Assembly: GCA_025738555.1 (NCBI GenBank)
Contig: JAOVFP010000019.1
Location: forward strand, 806,001 to 870,000
From: Cyathus striatus
Lineage: Eukaryota; Basidiomycota; Agaricomycetes; Agaricales; Nidulariaceae
Direction: 5' to 3'
DNA: 64,000 bases
The notes beneath the pieces are model-generated. The model was not told the DNA's origin, made no database searches, and saw only the letters and a list, made by a program, of their open reading frames with translations. Below are positions 36,556 through 49,111 of this stretch, in pieces. The translations under genes and the position numbers were made by a program. Positions within the stretch are counted from its first letter, which is position 1; the number at the start of each line of letters is the position of its first letter.

Positions 36556-36908
36556 GAAATCTGATTCTGAGCATGAATAATATATAAGTGAGTGTGATGG
36601 AGTATAAAAGTGAGTGTGATAAAATATATAAGTGAGCGTGAAGCAATATACTTATTGCCATAAATATACCTATCCTAAATACATACTGTACTACTGAAAA
36701 TCTTGAGCATGAGCGTGATAAATACTCCTATTCATGCTCACGCATATTTATCATAACTTGTGTGTGAGTGTGAACATGTACAAATATTATATTTAATTTA
36801 CTAGTTAATTTTTAGTGAGCGTGGTAAGTATTTATTTTCACGCTCACTCTCAAATTCAAGGACTTGGCAGTGGGCGTGAAGTGTTGAGTGTGAGTGTGAT
36901 GTGTATTT
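36556..36908. repeat. GTGAGCGTGATA-type repeat cluster
   Basis: Many copies of GTGAGTGTGAT / GAGCGTGATAAATA on both strands within 350 bp. A short match (AGTGAGCGTGATCGCAAATA) occurs at about 42528. It lies directly upstream of the wax-synthase fragment and may mark the breakpoint that removed the 5' part of that gene. Confidence 0.6.
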
Positions 36909-36910
36909 CA

Positions 36911-37510
36911 GAACCAGAGGATTGGCCAACAGTATTTGGTGAATGGTCTCAAACCAAGAGTGTCCAGGCATTCTGGGGGTAAGAACTCGTCTTTCATCTG
37001 CTTTTGTGAATGATACTTGACCTGTATGCTAGGAAAAGCTAGCACCAAGGCTTCCGCCATGTACGTTATTTTATCTTCATTATATAATTCTTTACTTATT
37101 CGACACAGACTATTCAACAACAATATCTTATCAATAACATGCTCGGTGTAGCACCTAGAACCTTGCAATCAAAATATACTCAACTATTCATGTGCTTTCT
37201 GCTCTCTGATGTCTATCATGCAACTGCAGACTGGTTCACCATATGAAGTTGCCCTTCTGCTCAGACTAATATCAAGTTCTTTGTTTCTCAGGCTGCATTT
37301 ATAATGCTCGAAGACTTCATTACTTTCATTGGTAAGAAGATTGGGACAACCAGAGTTCCGAGTATGTTGTCATATGCATGGGTTATAGGATGGATGACTG
37401 TGAGTTGTCCAATGTGGATGGAAACGATGATCTCGGGAGACACTGCTGCATTTACATCTACAATTTCTGTGATAGAATTGTTGCTGAGCATATTACCTAG
37501 TTCTACTTAG
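36911..37510 (+). pseudogene. Wax synthase-like (MBOAT_2) C-terminal fragment
   Basis: The family comprises multi-pass acyltransferases of fungal lipid and terpenoid pathways. Pieces: DWPTVFGEWSQTKSVQAFWG (about 36913), a YTQLFMCFLLSDVYHA segment (about 37175), then FVSQAAFIMLEDFITFIGKK and YAWVIGWMTVSCPMWMETM up to a stop at 37508-37510. These match the order of the conserved C-terminal half. At least one stop lies between the second and third piece, and no N-terminal half is visible upstream, where a repeat cluster begins. I read this as a truncated pseudogene. Confidence 0.68.
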
Positions 37511-39239
37511 CCTCAAACCCAATGTGCCAATATGTAGTGCAACAAAATTTGATGTTATATGGAAGTTGAGATCATCAGACTGTAGATTTTCTCAATGAAC
37601 ACTGTACTTACTATTCTATAGGTTCGTGTAAATGCAACATGAAACTGGAAGCTCGAGCTTAGAATTGAAGTGGTGTGATTATGTAATGTATACCATATAT
37701 GGTAATTAATTATTACATAATACATCATGTTTCATTTTTCTAGCTGCCCAGAAAAAAATAGAAAAAAATGTTGTCCAATCAACTTGGGAAGCACATCATC
37801 GTTAGAACTAGTCTATCTAATGCCATTAAATGTGTTTATGAAGTGAAAGGACGCAATTAAAAAATGTAGTTTAAGTTTTACCAAAAATGATCGCTCCCTG
37901 CCAAATCAGATGCTGGGAAGTCACTGATGGCACTGTAAGAGCATTCAACACACTCAATAAACCATGACCCTAACATGCGGTTCACTTCATGAAAGGAATC
38001 AGCACCATACATGGCTTCACGCTTGTGGAGCCACACCCAAGAAATTCACCCAAATGACCTGGATACCCAGCACCCTCCAGCATCCAGTTGCAGCACTGGT
38101 TATCGCCAATGCCAAGGACAGATATGAAATGGATAGAGCTTGGAACAAGCAAGACTGAAAGCCAAGCATCCTACAGTAGTTGAAATAACAGCCTTGAAGG
38201 GAGAGATAAAGTCTCCATAAATAATTGAGTATGTCTGTAGCTGTTTAAAGCAGAAATATGAGGCCCAGAGAGCAAAGGAAGTAGGGGAAAAGCTAGAGCA
38301 ATGTGCATTGAAATGAACCTGGGTTGGTGGTGCTGGTGCCAGCATGACAGTAAGAGCACAGAGGCAAAGTCATGTGATAGCAGGTGATCACAATGAAATA
38401 CTATTGGATAACCCAGAACAATTTCTAAATTTAATCCAAGCCAGAATATCCGAGCCTGCATGCCACATTCATGCCTTGCATGAATGTCATCATGAGTTTG
38501 TCTTTATCATGTGTTAATCTTGTAACAATTTATCTTCAGTATAGATTTTTAATTAGGATTTATAATGGTGTCCTTACAATAGGTATGTATAAAATAGTGT
38601 AGCTTAGGTTATACTTCAGGTACAATATTGCTGTCCACAAAAAAACATGCAAAGGTAGGTATCTGCTTGGTTTAAAATATGCTTCAATGTGGAATTGAAC
38701 TTTTGACTGCATGACATAAAAACCTAAATTACAGTGATGTTCTACTGTTAGTCCATGTAATGACATATAAACTAGATGATAATATCCATTTATTGTATAC
38801 TGTTTACTCACTGGTAAACCTTTGTTTCTCTCTCCTTCATTGAACCTTGCACTGCATGCAATAAACATGGTTTGCAGCACATTGGTATAATTCTTCTAGT
38901 ACTTTTGTTTGCCAATGGGAAGAGTTCATAATGTCTGAACTCTCTGAGCACTTCACATTGACTCTAATCCATGGTTTTTGATAGTTCATAGATTTATCAT
39001 AGATACAACATTAAATATTGGACATCTGATCATGAATGCAGTATCCTATCTTTCATAACGAAGTATAGAAATAAAATATAACAATGGCTACTAAATCATG
39101 CACCGTGTATGAATCGAACACGCGAGCTCATCTTTTCCAGTCATTTGCGCCTGTAATCGTCATTTCTCAAATATATCACATTAATTTTCTCGTCACATGG
39201 CTGTAAACAGGTTCAACTGAATGTCACTTTCGTGTGACT
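37511..39239. other. Intergenic, no recognised gene
   Basis: AT-rich, CpG-poor until about 39.0 kb, CpG-rich afterwards. Short frames (37964-38158, 38560-38880) lack domains. A tRNA-like T-arm near 39110 was examined and rejected. Confidence 0.4.
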
Positions 39240-39500
39240 GATGGTCTCGAAGATCTACATGACAGCATCCACTACAGGTCTCATTACAGCGCAACACCGA
39301 TCAGTACATGACAGCTGAAAACCTGCCGTGTCGCGGCTTTCGCTTAACACAGAATCATTAAGCAAATTTGAAAAAGCTTGTGGTTCTGGAACACCATAGG
39401 CCTCGTGCAAAAAGTTGCGCCGAACAAGGCCCCGAAAAAGTTGCAGCACCCTCAAAAAAAATTGCACAGCACAATAAATGTGCACTTTGACCCTCATAAA
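39240..39500 (-). repeat. GCAACTTTTT repeat, copy 3 (CpG-retaining)
   Basis: The minus strand reads ATGAGGGTCAAAGTGCACATT, then GCTGCAACTTTTTCGGGG-type units, then GGTGTTCCAGAACCACAAGC. It aligns with 28195-28370 and with the end of 33265-33480. This copy keeps CpG where the others have TpG/CpA. Confidence 0.65.
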
Positions 39501-39878
39501 TATGTGATTATTACTTGAATGCTTTACATTCTCGTATACGGCCGGGGCAACAGAAATAATTTTCCGACATATTGGATCTGGTGCATAACGGTTTACTATG
39601 TTATAACTAGAGCAAAAACTAATTTCTGCTTAGGTGGGATGTAACCCATACATCTCGCGAGATCTGAAAAGATTTTTCTTTGGATATGCAAGCCAATTTC
39701 TGGAGTCGTTGGTAATTCCATCTGTATATTATCTTCAAGGCCCCGCTGCTTTGGATCGAGACAGCTTTGGCCAAGAACGCTATGCGTGGATATATTAGGT
39801 CTCATACAAAGGGCACCAGCTATGTCTCAAGCATTACTTTTTCCATAGAGTAGCTTCGATTCATGAATATGAGGTATT

Positions 39879-41135
39879 GTGTTGTTTCTAGCAGATCAAT
39901 ACAGTGAGGTAGTTGGCTCATTTTTTTCATCAGCTTTTCCCACATGCTGTTTCTGTCTAAGATGCTTTGATTATTCGTATTTACTGCCATTTTACGGGGT
40001 AGAGCTTCATTCTACTCTCCCATACATCAAAGAGCCCAATTTTCCTGTCATCCGCTCCATCTCACCCTACATGGAGTATCAACATATAATGAATTATTTA
40101 AGTTCTTGTCAGTCGGGGAATATTGACTTGAAGCTATTGGTGAGCCGCATGTACTAGTTTAACTATAGTAGACTCAAGTTCAAATGCTATCTGTAGATCT
40201 CAGACATCATTTCAGCTATACACTACTTGCAGGGCGAAGGAATTGTCCCGATACATCTCATACCAGTAGCTACGTGTATCACATTTTCATGCTTAACGAC
40301 TGAGTTAATTCATTTAGGGAAACATTTTGGTATCATCCAATAGCCGGGCATACTTATGCGGATTTGATGTGCTAATATATCTGGATCAATAGAGTCTTTC
40401 CCCTGAAAAGGCTCAAGAACTTAAATATATAAAAGATATCCCTAATTTTCGGTATTCTGCTCCCAAAACCATTAATGCTGAGCCGCCTATGGGAACAATT
40501 AATGTTACTGTTAAATCAAATGTATACTCACTGGCGATGATTCTCCATGAGGTATTTCATAGTACCCCAATTTCTTGAGATTGATAATATGTTGAATGCT
40601 GCCCACATCAGATATACACGGGTCTTAAACCATTCGAAGAGATAACGACAGATTTGGGTCTTGTAACGGCCATCGTTACTCAGGAAGACAATCCCTTACG
40701 GCCACCCAAAAACAGTACTTGTTGGAATTCTAATGGAGGTTCATTGACAGTCATTGTCTTGGAAGTTTTGAGGGAATGCTGGAATAAACATCAAGAGAAA
40801 CGCCCTACTCTGCTGGAAATCTACTAGCGTTTGCATCTTTACGACGTCGTGGATACCCGTACTCAAGATAACTGGCCTCTAGCAGCTCGTTTTAACGATC
40901 TGGATTATAGCGCACAATTCGTTACATCAGAGGCCATAGAGGGTATGGTTACGCTAGTAAGTTCAACTTTTCAAATTTCAGCTTCATTTGCATCTCATCG
41001 CCATGACATCCCGACAGCTCTAGGAAACCAAATTGTCATCATCATTCTTAGGAATTTAATTTTTGTATCATGTATCACAGAGGGAACACACCCCAACTAC
41101 GCTTCTGAATCATTATATCTTTTTGATCCTTCGTA
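39879..41135 (+). pseudogene. TKL-type protein kinase, decayed
   Basis: Agaricomycetes carry large families of tyrosine-kinase-like Ser/Thr kinases. In order: YLLPFYGVELH, VIRSISPYMEYQHIMNYL (39990-40110; hinge and alpha-D region), YLQGEGIVPIHL (about 40225; where the catalytic HRD/HGDL loop should be, now lost), FRYSAPKT (about 40450; APE motif), NVYSLAMILHEVF (about 40525; DVxS region), PFEEITTDLGLVTAIV (about 40630), and ECWNKHQEKRPTLLEIY (about 40775). Stops and frame changes separate the pieces, and the glycine loop and VAIK Lys are not found upstream. The frame from 40831 (LYDVVDTRTQDNWPL) continues C-terminally. Non-functional. Confidence 0.75.
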
Positions 41136-41741
41136 GATAATAAATATTGATACTTCATACTTCACACCGCCAAGCGAATTATACAACCGCAACATCTGTT
41201 GATAAGAGAGAGTGTTCGGAAGCTTTACCGAGCCTTAGGAAGAGTCCATATATCAAACTTGATCTGTAGGTCCCACAGGAAGTTGCGGATGGTTATTCAA
41301 TCTGTTATCGAAAGGTACCATCGCTATTCGTTGCTCTCCGAGTCTTACCATGGGCACCTCAAAGTAACATTCAGAAACCGATTCTAGAAAGTCGATACAA
41401 TCAGCTTCAATAATAGTTCGAAGATTTTATTTAAGCCGTACAGTAGATTTATCGCATCTTGTATATATGATAATGCTTATGATGCATTATTGAGAACAAA
41501 AGTTCTGATATCATTGTTGTAGATATCCTATCCGACGAGCTATGGGAACGATCGGCATCTGTAGATCCGAGTTTCTTGATGAATATGGTAACCACGTGTT
41601 TTTGATTGGCAATTGGATTTCATATAAAATACTGTATGGCCAAAGACCTTTGAATCGTAGCCTCTGTAGCTTCGAACCAATCCCGATTACATCTATATAT
41701 CAATGGACTACGACAGCCAAGAAAATGCTCTGCTGGTTGAC
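41136..41741. other. Intergenic, short frames only
   Basis: Open frames 41199-41387 and 41542-41745 read plausibly as protein but match nothing I recognise and have no splice context. They may be further debris of the kinase gene or the promoter of the membrane-protein gene at 41742. Confidence 0.4.
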
Positions 41742-43543
41742 ATGAGCAGCACAAATCTAAAAGTGAACATGGTATATGGTATATCTCTCTCTTATACATG
41801 TCGCTCTTGTCACTGAATGTTACTTCAGTTGCTGTTGTAACCTCATTGGTATATGACATTGCATACACATTTTCCGACGAGGTACGAAGATTTTGTGCTG
41901 GTTTCAAACACACTTTAATGTCACCTCTACAATAGATGAAATATATATGGAGGTGAGAACTTTAAGGTCTCTGTTTTAATTGTTCTCATCATCTATGCGC
42001 TTCTACACAGTGGTAGCAAATGGTCATTCCCCAAGTTATTATATATAATCTCTAGATATTACTGCCCAATTTATCTTCTGTAAGTTTCATTACACATTAA
42101 TTTTTATATGTATTCACTAACACCCCTTAACTCAGAACTGAAACCATTTGTAAGCATTCATTTCATTCACCGCAGTTGGACTAATGTTAGTAATATAGTG
42201 TCTATCTATATCGCGACCGGAGATGTATCTTTGGCAGTAAGTGCTTTTACACCCCTATGTTCGCAAACTATTTTCATTTGACTCACTTCGTTTCTTAGAC
42301 GTAAGTAATAGTTAACTAATAAATTTGGTACAATATTTCTGAGACATTCATAAAGTTGTCAAGCGATTCAATGGGTTCGCGCTGGGTTAGTACGATATTT
42401 TCTGCTTTCAGAGGTGAACTTATGTCTCATTTCACTCCCCGTAGAGCGGGAATGATCATAATCGGTACATCTGTGGACCTTATATTTATATTTCGAGTGA
42501 GCGCACTATATGAAAACAGCAGAAAAAGTGAGCGTGATCGCAAATATTGATGAATATCTCGTGTTAAGCTTTTTATTTTCAACAACCTCATAGTTGTCTT
42601 GCTTCTTGCAATGAGCTTTGCTGGTGCGTGTAATATTAATCCTAACTGATAGTCATACCGACTAAACATTTATGTGATAATAGCACAATTCACGGTTCGT
42701 AATTTACTACAATAATATTGCACACATCTAATGAATTTCTATTTGCTAGGCTGGGATTGTGATATCATTTGTTGAAGCTATCGATTCCTCTAAAACATAT
42801 TTTGTTCTCCAAGGCTTTGGTTGCCTAAGCACTGGCTCGCCAAACCTCACTTTAGATATGAAATTGCAAAACATTTATTATGGATTATCACTTGCACTAC
42901 ATGGTACGTATGGCTTGTTATTCTAGATATTCTTGTATAATCTCACTGAGATAATAGCCATGTTATTTCTACTGACTTTCATTAAAGCTGGAAAAGAAGC
43001 AATTTCGGAGCACGGTGGACTACGGAAATTATTCAAAAATGAAAGAAATGCTTTCAGTCCAATTATTACATCGATAGTGCGTGACGGAACATTATATTTC
43101 TGCCTCCTATTCGGTAAGAAGTGTTTCATGGTTCTCGTTAAGGTTACTTATTGTCGTCATAATTTTTAGTGACAACGATTATTACGGCATTGTCTACTCT
43201 TGACAATACATCTATATTCCCTGCAGTTACAGCCCCGTATGTATCCAAAGGCTTATCAGTACTTCTCCTAGCTAAGCCCAACATGTATCTTTCTTAGTGC
43301 CCAAATTGCGATTCTATCTTTCACAGTCAGTAGCACTAGTACAATTCGGTTCGATGGAGTACATATATTCACTCACTCTTTGAATAGGGATCTCGGTTGA
43401 TACTGAAACTGAGAAAACTGTCAGACTTGGATGCCGATGAAAAAGTGACTGCGCCTAGATCTATATTTGTAGCACGATCAGGTCCAGGTCGAGGATCAGA
43501 TGACGAGGACGATGAGGACATCTATGGTTCAGAGATCGTTTAG
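41742..43543 (+). CDS. DUF6533-like multi-pass membrane protein, copy A
   Basis: A fungal integral membrane family of unknown function. Five 5' exons follow from splice sites and frame: 41742..41778, 41829..41881, 41936..41952, 42011..42079, 42136..42149. They give VAVVTSLVYDIAYTFSDE, then MKYIWSGSKWSFPKLLYIISRYY. Later pieces: SVDLIFIFRVSALYENSRK (about 42470), AGIVISFVEAIDSS (about 42750), LTFIKAGKEAISEHGG and SIVRDGTLYFCLLFG (42975-43110), and a last exon from 43388 (GSRLILKLRK...) with an acidic tail ending TAG. The middle exons are not fully resolved; one simple splice choice at 42169 hits a stop. Gene or recent pseudogene. Exons 2-5 have the same lengths as in copy B at 50900. Confidence 0.62.
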
Positions 43544-46500
43544 CAGTGATGTGGATCGTTTATGCCGCACTGAAGGTTAATTCCTTTATTTGCATTGATT
43601 CTAATATGCCTCGCTCACTTTTTGTTTGTCCCCAGGTTTTAAACATCTGTTATACAAAAGTTAGCATCGAGAGCGCTAGCACGAGAAGTCAGAGTAAGAA
43701 TAAGAGAAGTTCCAAACGTTTACGTATTTCATATAATCCGAAAATTTATCGCGAGTTGATCTTGTTATAACTTAAAATATACCCTACGGTTTTTTTTGCA
43801 TCGCATGTGCACGCTAGATTACAGTAACCTCCTTCTTTCCTTTAAGAGCGACAACGGCATCACGCTGCCGATCCAATTTTGTATCATTACGTACACGTAC
43901 TCTTTCAGATTTGTTTCGTTAAACTTGCAAGCATGATAGTGTGCCGAATACGCAAAGACGCAGAAGACTGTGGTGTATACACTGTACTTTAGGTATATAT
44001 GTACATTGGAGCCAGTGCACTACTATGATTCACCAGCAAGGATGACGATTACACTAACTTCAGGAACAATCTGCACGTGATGCCATATGAGCAGAACACA
44101 AGTAATAAGCAGTAAAGAACCAAAACTATCTGTACGGAAGTCAGAAAGGCATGGCGAGATAACGTTCGAGAGTAAATCGTAGTTCGAACCAAAGCGGTAA
44201 AATATTTTTGGAGGCGCCTGAAGCCAAACACGTTATATCGAGGTCCAATTATGTGCTGCTATAAGAAAACGATAGTTCCTTAATTGTATTCCGTACATCA
44301 AAAATGAAACGTGCAGTATTCAAGGACTTAAGGATTTTGATTGACGAGGAGGTCCGCAGAGAGCAAGTGACGAAAATAACTGCAAGTTACTAGTGGGCGG
44401 ATGTCTTTAACAGATAAAAAGGATGAGGTAAGAATTCTGGTTGCTTGGAGACAAGTAAAGATAGGTGACTATATACTAGATGTGTATTACTTGAACAATT
44501 CCCTGTGTATGGATTAAGTAGAGGTATTGCCCGCTTTGCCAACTTCTCGATCGAACAAGAGTATCCACTAACGTTGCTTGATTCTTGCGTTCTTACAGCC
44601 TCAATGCATTTCTTTCTGTGTCGCTCAAGATACATCCTAGAACCAATATTTATCACATCCCCTAGTACATACGACACAGGTCATCGAACAAGTCGCATTC
44701 ACAGCGTCTGTAAGGTATGTTATTTTCGTTGAGCCGTCAGAGATGTGATCCAAGGAGGTAGAGAAGAAGGAAATTCTGAAGAGGGCCATTCTTGCTACAC
44801 GATGCGAGCAGTGCCACGACGACAAGGGAGAGGGAGAGGAATAAAAGTTTGACCTTCGCTGTGATAATGAATGCCAGTGAGGGAGATGTGGCGCAACGTT
44901 ATGACGATAATGAAGGGGAGTGCCGGCACGTAGGTGCATACCATGGAGAATAGGGATGTAGCTTCTCGGTGCATGTAGAGGTCTTGATCCTCTACGGAGT
45001 CTTACGGTGCACGCCACGTACTTCAGACCAGATTAATATTCTGTCTACGGGGTGCGATGGTAAGAACTAGAGTCCTAATATACGAGGTGTACGGTATTTA
45101 TATAATATAAAGGAATAGGGCCGACAAGCGGTAATGCCCACTACCACCAAAATTAAACTGGCTGTGTGTAAACTCAAAATGAAGGGGTGTGGATCAAATC
45201 TATTATCCTGGGCGTAATCTTGGAGTGGGACTCTGCGAGTTGAGGATGGCAGGGATGGGTAGAGTGCACGACTCCAACACACGAGAGATGGGGTTGTTCG
45301 TGGGATTCACAGAGTCTCATACTGGTGTAGATGTAGAACTGGATGGGGTTGTAAAGTGTAGAACGCTGGACAATGGTGGGAGGAGGGGGGTTATTTGCGT
45401 GTATAGGTATGTGCCGGGTTAGATTGTCTATGTTATTTCCCTACTATGCTTCAAGGTGCTTCTGAATCTGTTCAACTCTCCCCACATCACTTAGTCACTC
45501 CTACATAGTACATAGTACCCCTTTCTCCGGAATAAATAAGCCATGATTTCCAGAAGAGGCACCAATTTTATTTGTATTATTTATGTATGAGTTTTCATAA
45601 GTAAGTATTCTTAGATTAGTTACCAATACAAAAGTGAAACGAAGAAGAAGCCATACTATCGTCACAACTCTCTACAAGCCCCTAAATCACAGTAAATGCA
45701 CCACTGACGATCCTCACGAGACGCTGCAGCAATACTAACAGTAGCTGTAGCGAGACCAGAAGCAAAAATACGGTGTTGTTATTGAAGGACTCAACATAAT
45801 GTGATGTTACATGGGCCCCTGCATGTTTTCTACCATGTAACATGTGCTAGTAGAGGTTTGTGTTTGCACTGGGCCTAGCACACGAGTCAGCGACAGGAAA
45901 TGAATAAACACAGAAAGATATACCCAAACCATTCTTTTGCTTCAGCGACAGAGTGTAACAATAGCGCTAACTTGAGTTATGGCATATGAGCTCGAGGTTA
46001 GCATGTGCTTAACTACAAAGAAATATGTAACGCCTGTGAGTGAAATGGGAAGAATTGATTGGATAGTGCAATTTGATATGTATTTCACTTTCTCACTTTC
46101 TCCCCTCCCCACCCTGCCTCCACCATGCTAATTGACTGAGTTGAGGGGATAGGAATCCGAGCCTGGAGAGATCATGTCATGTTAAGATACACATGATTTC
46201 GGTGGCCCTGTTCTGCGAAGACAAGCTCTAAATCAGTAAACATTGAGTAACAAGCTTAGTCAATGTGCTGCTATTACCTATTCTCTAGTTGTTGAAGGCT
46301 GGTTATGCAGCATTGAGTATTGGTGTGTAGGGTGTGATACACCTGATGGCTGTACAACATGTATACGCATAATTTTTGTGATATCTATATAATATAAGTC
46401 ACTCACTTGCAATCATAATTGGATTACCTAAGCATTGGAGTGAGGTCCAAACTGCCAACAATCATGCTATTTATAGACACCACCACTAAGGACATAGTAA

Positions 46501-47560
46501 AAAGACATAGAAAGCAATAGTGATTATAATAAGAGATAGAGTGGGAAAAGCACATATATAGAACCCCAGTGGCACTTGATCCACCATAAGCGCACGGTAA
46601 TGCGATGCATCTAGGTCATGGGACAATTCCCCTGGTACTACATGCCCAAAGAAGCAAGACATATCAAAGCATCCATCAAGTGCCAATGGCCATTGCCATC
46701 ACTCTGGACTTGAGCCAAATCAGTCCTCGGCATCTTGCACATTAAATCTCGACCTGATCTGCTGATTGAAGTGAATGGACCATAGATCTGAAGCCACATG
46801 TGCCGATGGTTCTATCTTTAGGCTCATGACATGCTGGGCATTTAGGAAATGCACATCAGCCAATAAGCTTGTCCCTATTATCCTGCATGCCCATACCCTT
46901 CGAGGTGATATGACCAATGCTCTCCTATCCAGACCTTACCTCCTGAATGTGCATGTCCCTCCTCCCAGTGTCATAGTTAATTACCCTATCTAGACATATG
47001 TTATACCTGTACAGTACCTTTACAGTACCTAAGAACTCTGCTTTTTCTGTAGTATATAAGGCTTGCAAACCTGCTCATGTAGAACAAGCAATCCTGTACC
47101 AATTCTTCCACTATTAGTGCTACTTAGCATATTTGTGACAATCTATTCAATTTCCAAGTGTAAAAACCCCAGTGTGATCTAAGCCCTCCCAGGACCTCCA
47201 AGAAGTTTAGTTTATTAGTAGTGATTACAAGTGAATATTATAGTGTGTTCATCCCTCCCTTGCCTGGAATTACCTTGTGTATTCTGAAGATATTCCCCCA
47301 GACTTGCACTTGCTTGACTGTTAGCAAGAGTAAGCAATGACCTTTACATAGTTTTGTAGCTATTACTCCCTAGTAACCCTCATTGCCCTTTTATCTGGAG
47401 CCCACCATGAGGGGGAAATCAGGATATTAGAAGTAAAAGTCGGAAATTGGTGTGGGTTTTACATAAATGATTATCTAGTAGAGTTGACTTGCTCATGTTA
47501 TATGAAGTAAAGCATTTTTGAGAATATAAGATCATTCCCCCAGATCAGACAAGAACAGGA
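43544..47560. other. Long stretch without firmly recognised genes
   Basis: About 4 kb. The plus-strand frame 45189-45422 (GLFVGFTESHTGVDVELDG) is the most protein-like piece but I cannot place it. 44390-45017 has overlapping minus-strand frames without a domain. Around 47050 a GTAGTATATAAGGC TATA-like box followed by CT-rich sequence resembles the promoter part of an LTR, but no matching second LTR or pol gene is in the window. CpG becomes scarce after about 45.5 kb. Confidence 0.4.
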
Positions 47561-47699
47561 TGTTCTTTAGTATAGCAGAGATATAGCAGTCAGATAGCCA
47601 AGAGGGCATAGCAGTATAGAGATCAATAGAGCAGCCAGCTTAGCAAGCACGTTTAGATAAACATGTTCAGGAGCCAATATTTCATGAAAGACTAAGAAC

Positions 47700-48011
47700 T
47701 TGTTGAAAGTGGGATCAGAGGCATTAGGATTCGAGACAGTTAAAAAGACTAAAACACCACAGAAGCCAAAGTTACCAGGATCGTTTGAAGAGAGTGATAC
47801 TGAATTAAGCCAGACAGAGATACCTGTAGCAACACTTGCCAGTACCAGTACCACACTTGAGCAATTAGTTCAATCACCACTGGTTGAAGAGCCAATTGTT
47901 GAAAGTAATACTGAGTTGGACAGTGAAGCCAAGCATTTAGTATCCGCACTAGTAAATTGGAATCTCTCTGGCACGAGCCAAGTAAAAAGTATCTACCAAA
48001 ATAAATTGTGA
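47700..48011 (+). other. Open frame, Thr/Glu/Ser-rich, uncertain
   Basis: 103 codons, rich in Lys/Thr/Glu/Ser (KKTKTPQKPKLPG, then ESDTELSQTEIPVATLASTS), with the look of a disordered protein. It starts within a longer open stretch and has no clear ATG context or splice partner. The opposite strand is also open here. I list it as a candidate fragment only. Confidence 0.25.
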
Positions 48012-48012
48012 T

Positions 48013-48942
48013 TTAAAATGACCAACCAGCACATGCAACTGTAACTTTGGACCCATCCTCCAGAATCTCATAGGCATGACCAAAGGGGACCAATGCAGGA
48101 AAAGTGTTTGCTTGGAACTCCAGCAGTGCATCATCATAAAAGGCCGAGGGAACCACTTGAGTATCAGCTGCTGGAATAGTGAAACCTCCCAAAGACTGGT
48201 TGGTAGCAGCCAACTCACGAGACAGGGCCTGGTGTAAAGCAGTCTCCAAACACAATACCTCAGCAATGGAGGGAAGAGCAGCATGGTCAATGCAAAACTG
48301 CGCCTCTGAACATAAGCATGGAGGTGCTAGACCATTGTCACATGGTAGCGGGTGCACTTCATATAGTCAATAGAGTAGTGCAGGGATGAGGTATGACAAG
48401 CCAAGTCAGCTGTGTCAATAGTGCATCCTAACTCGGCAATCCCTGTGGAAAAGGCATATCAATTTTGGTGGAAATAAAGCTCAAAGAAAGCACTTACCAG
48501 GAATCAATGCCAAACCAGTGCTATGGGCAAGGGCAGTCTGAAAAGCAGCCACAGGTGGTAACACCTGCCAACTACACTGCCTGCCTTGGAAGTGCTTGCA
48601 AAATCGACAGCACATGCCAGTGGAATTAGATCCAGCCTCACCAGCACAGTCCAAAGAACAAGCATCGCAAGCCATGCAGTTTTTGGTGCCCAATGCAGTA
48701 AGCACCTCTTCAAGGGATTCGTACAGACATGCGCTCTCTAAAGGGGCACCAGCCTTCAGATGTGGGAGATCCTCTTGACAATGGGTAGCTATGTCGGTCT
48801 TCCAGGGTGCCACACTAGTGCTCTTACTAGAATGTGTTTTGGACACAGACGTGGGACCCATTGATGTCTTTCCACTGTTTAATGTCCTGTTTGAATCTGT
48901 CTGGGTGAGAGTCAGTACACTCAGATATATAAGCCCTGGCAA
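48013..48942 (-). CDS. Hypothetical Cys-rich protein, possibly broken
   Basis: Two minus-strand pieces. 48942-48498 encodes a Ser/Thr-rich N-terminus then a Cys cluster (CMACDACSLDCAGEAG, CCRFCKHF) of Zn-binding appearance, and ends in a GTAAGT donor whose best acceptor (CCACAG) is at 48443. 48357-48013 encodes a region rich in Ala, Leu and Glu (ALSRELAATNQSLGG, then PSAFYDDALLEFQANTFPALVPFG). Splicing at 48443 continues into a stop near 48335 in another frame, so joining the two pieces needs a second intron or a frameshift. I do not recognise a named family. It may belong to a transposon-borne gene. Confidence 0.4.
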
Positions 48943-49111
48943 TATCCCTGATATTGATAGGATTTGTTTTCTTAAAAGGAAGAGCCAGAAGAATGGGCAT
49001 TACACCATGCTAGACAACTGTGGTAGTAGAGTATATTTAATTGAAGACAAGGGAGCAGAGGTGAAGATCAAGAGATCTACTCCTTCACATGCCTTAATGG
49101 ATGACTGATTG

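Noticed and set aside
39097..39175. Possible minus-strand tRNA (GTGTTCGATTC T-loop-like sequence)
   Set aside because: The T stem does not pair with the right geometry and no matching D arm or acceptor is found.
44390..45017. Minus-strand gene made of two frames
   Set aside because: Composition is His/Ser/Arg-rich without a domain, and no convincing junction joins the frames.
46990..47400. Possible LTR (TATA-like box and CT-rich leader)
   Set aside because: No second LTR, primer-binding site or pol motifs are visible in the window.
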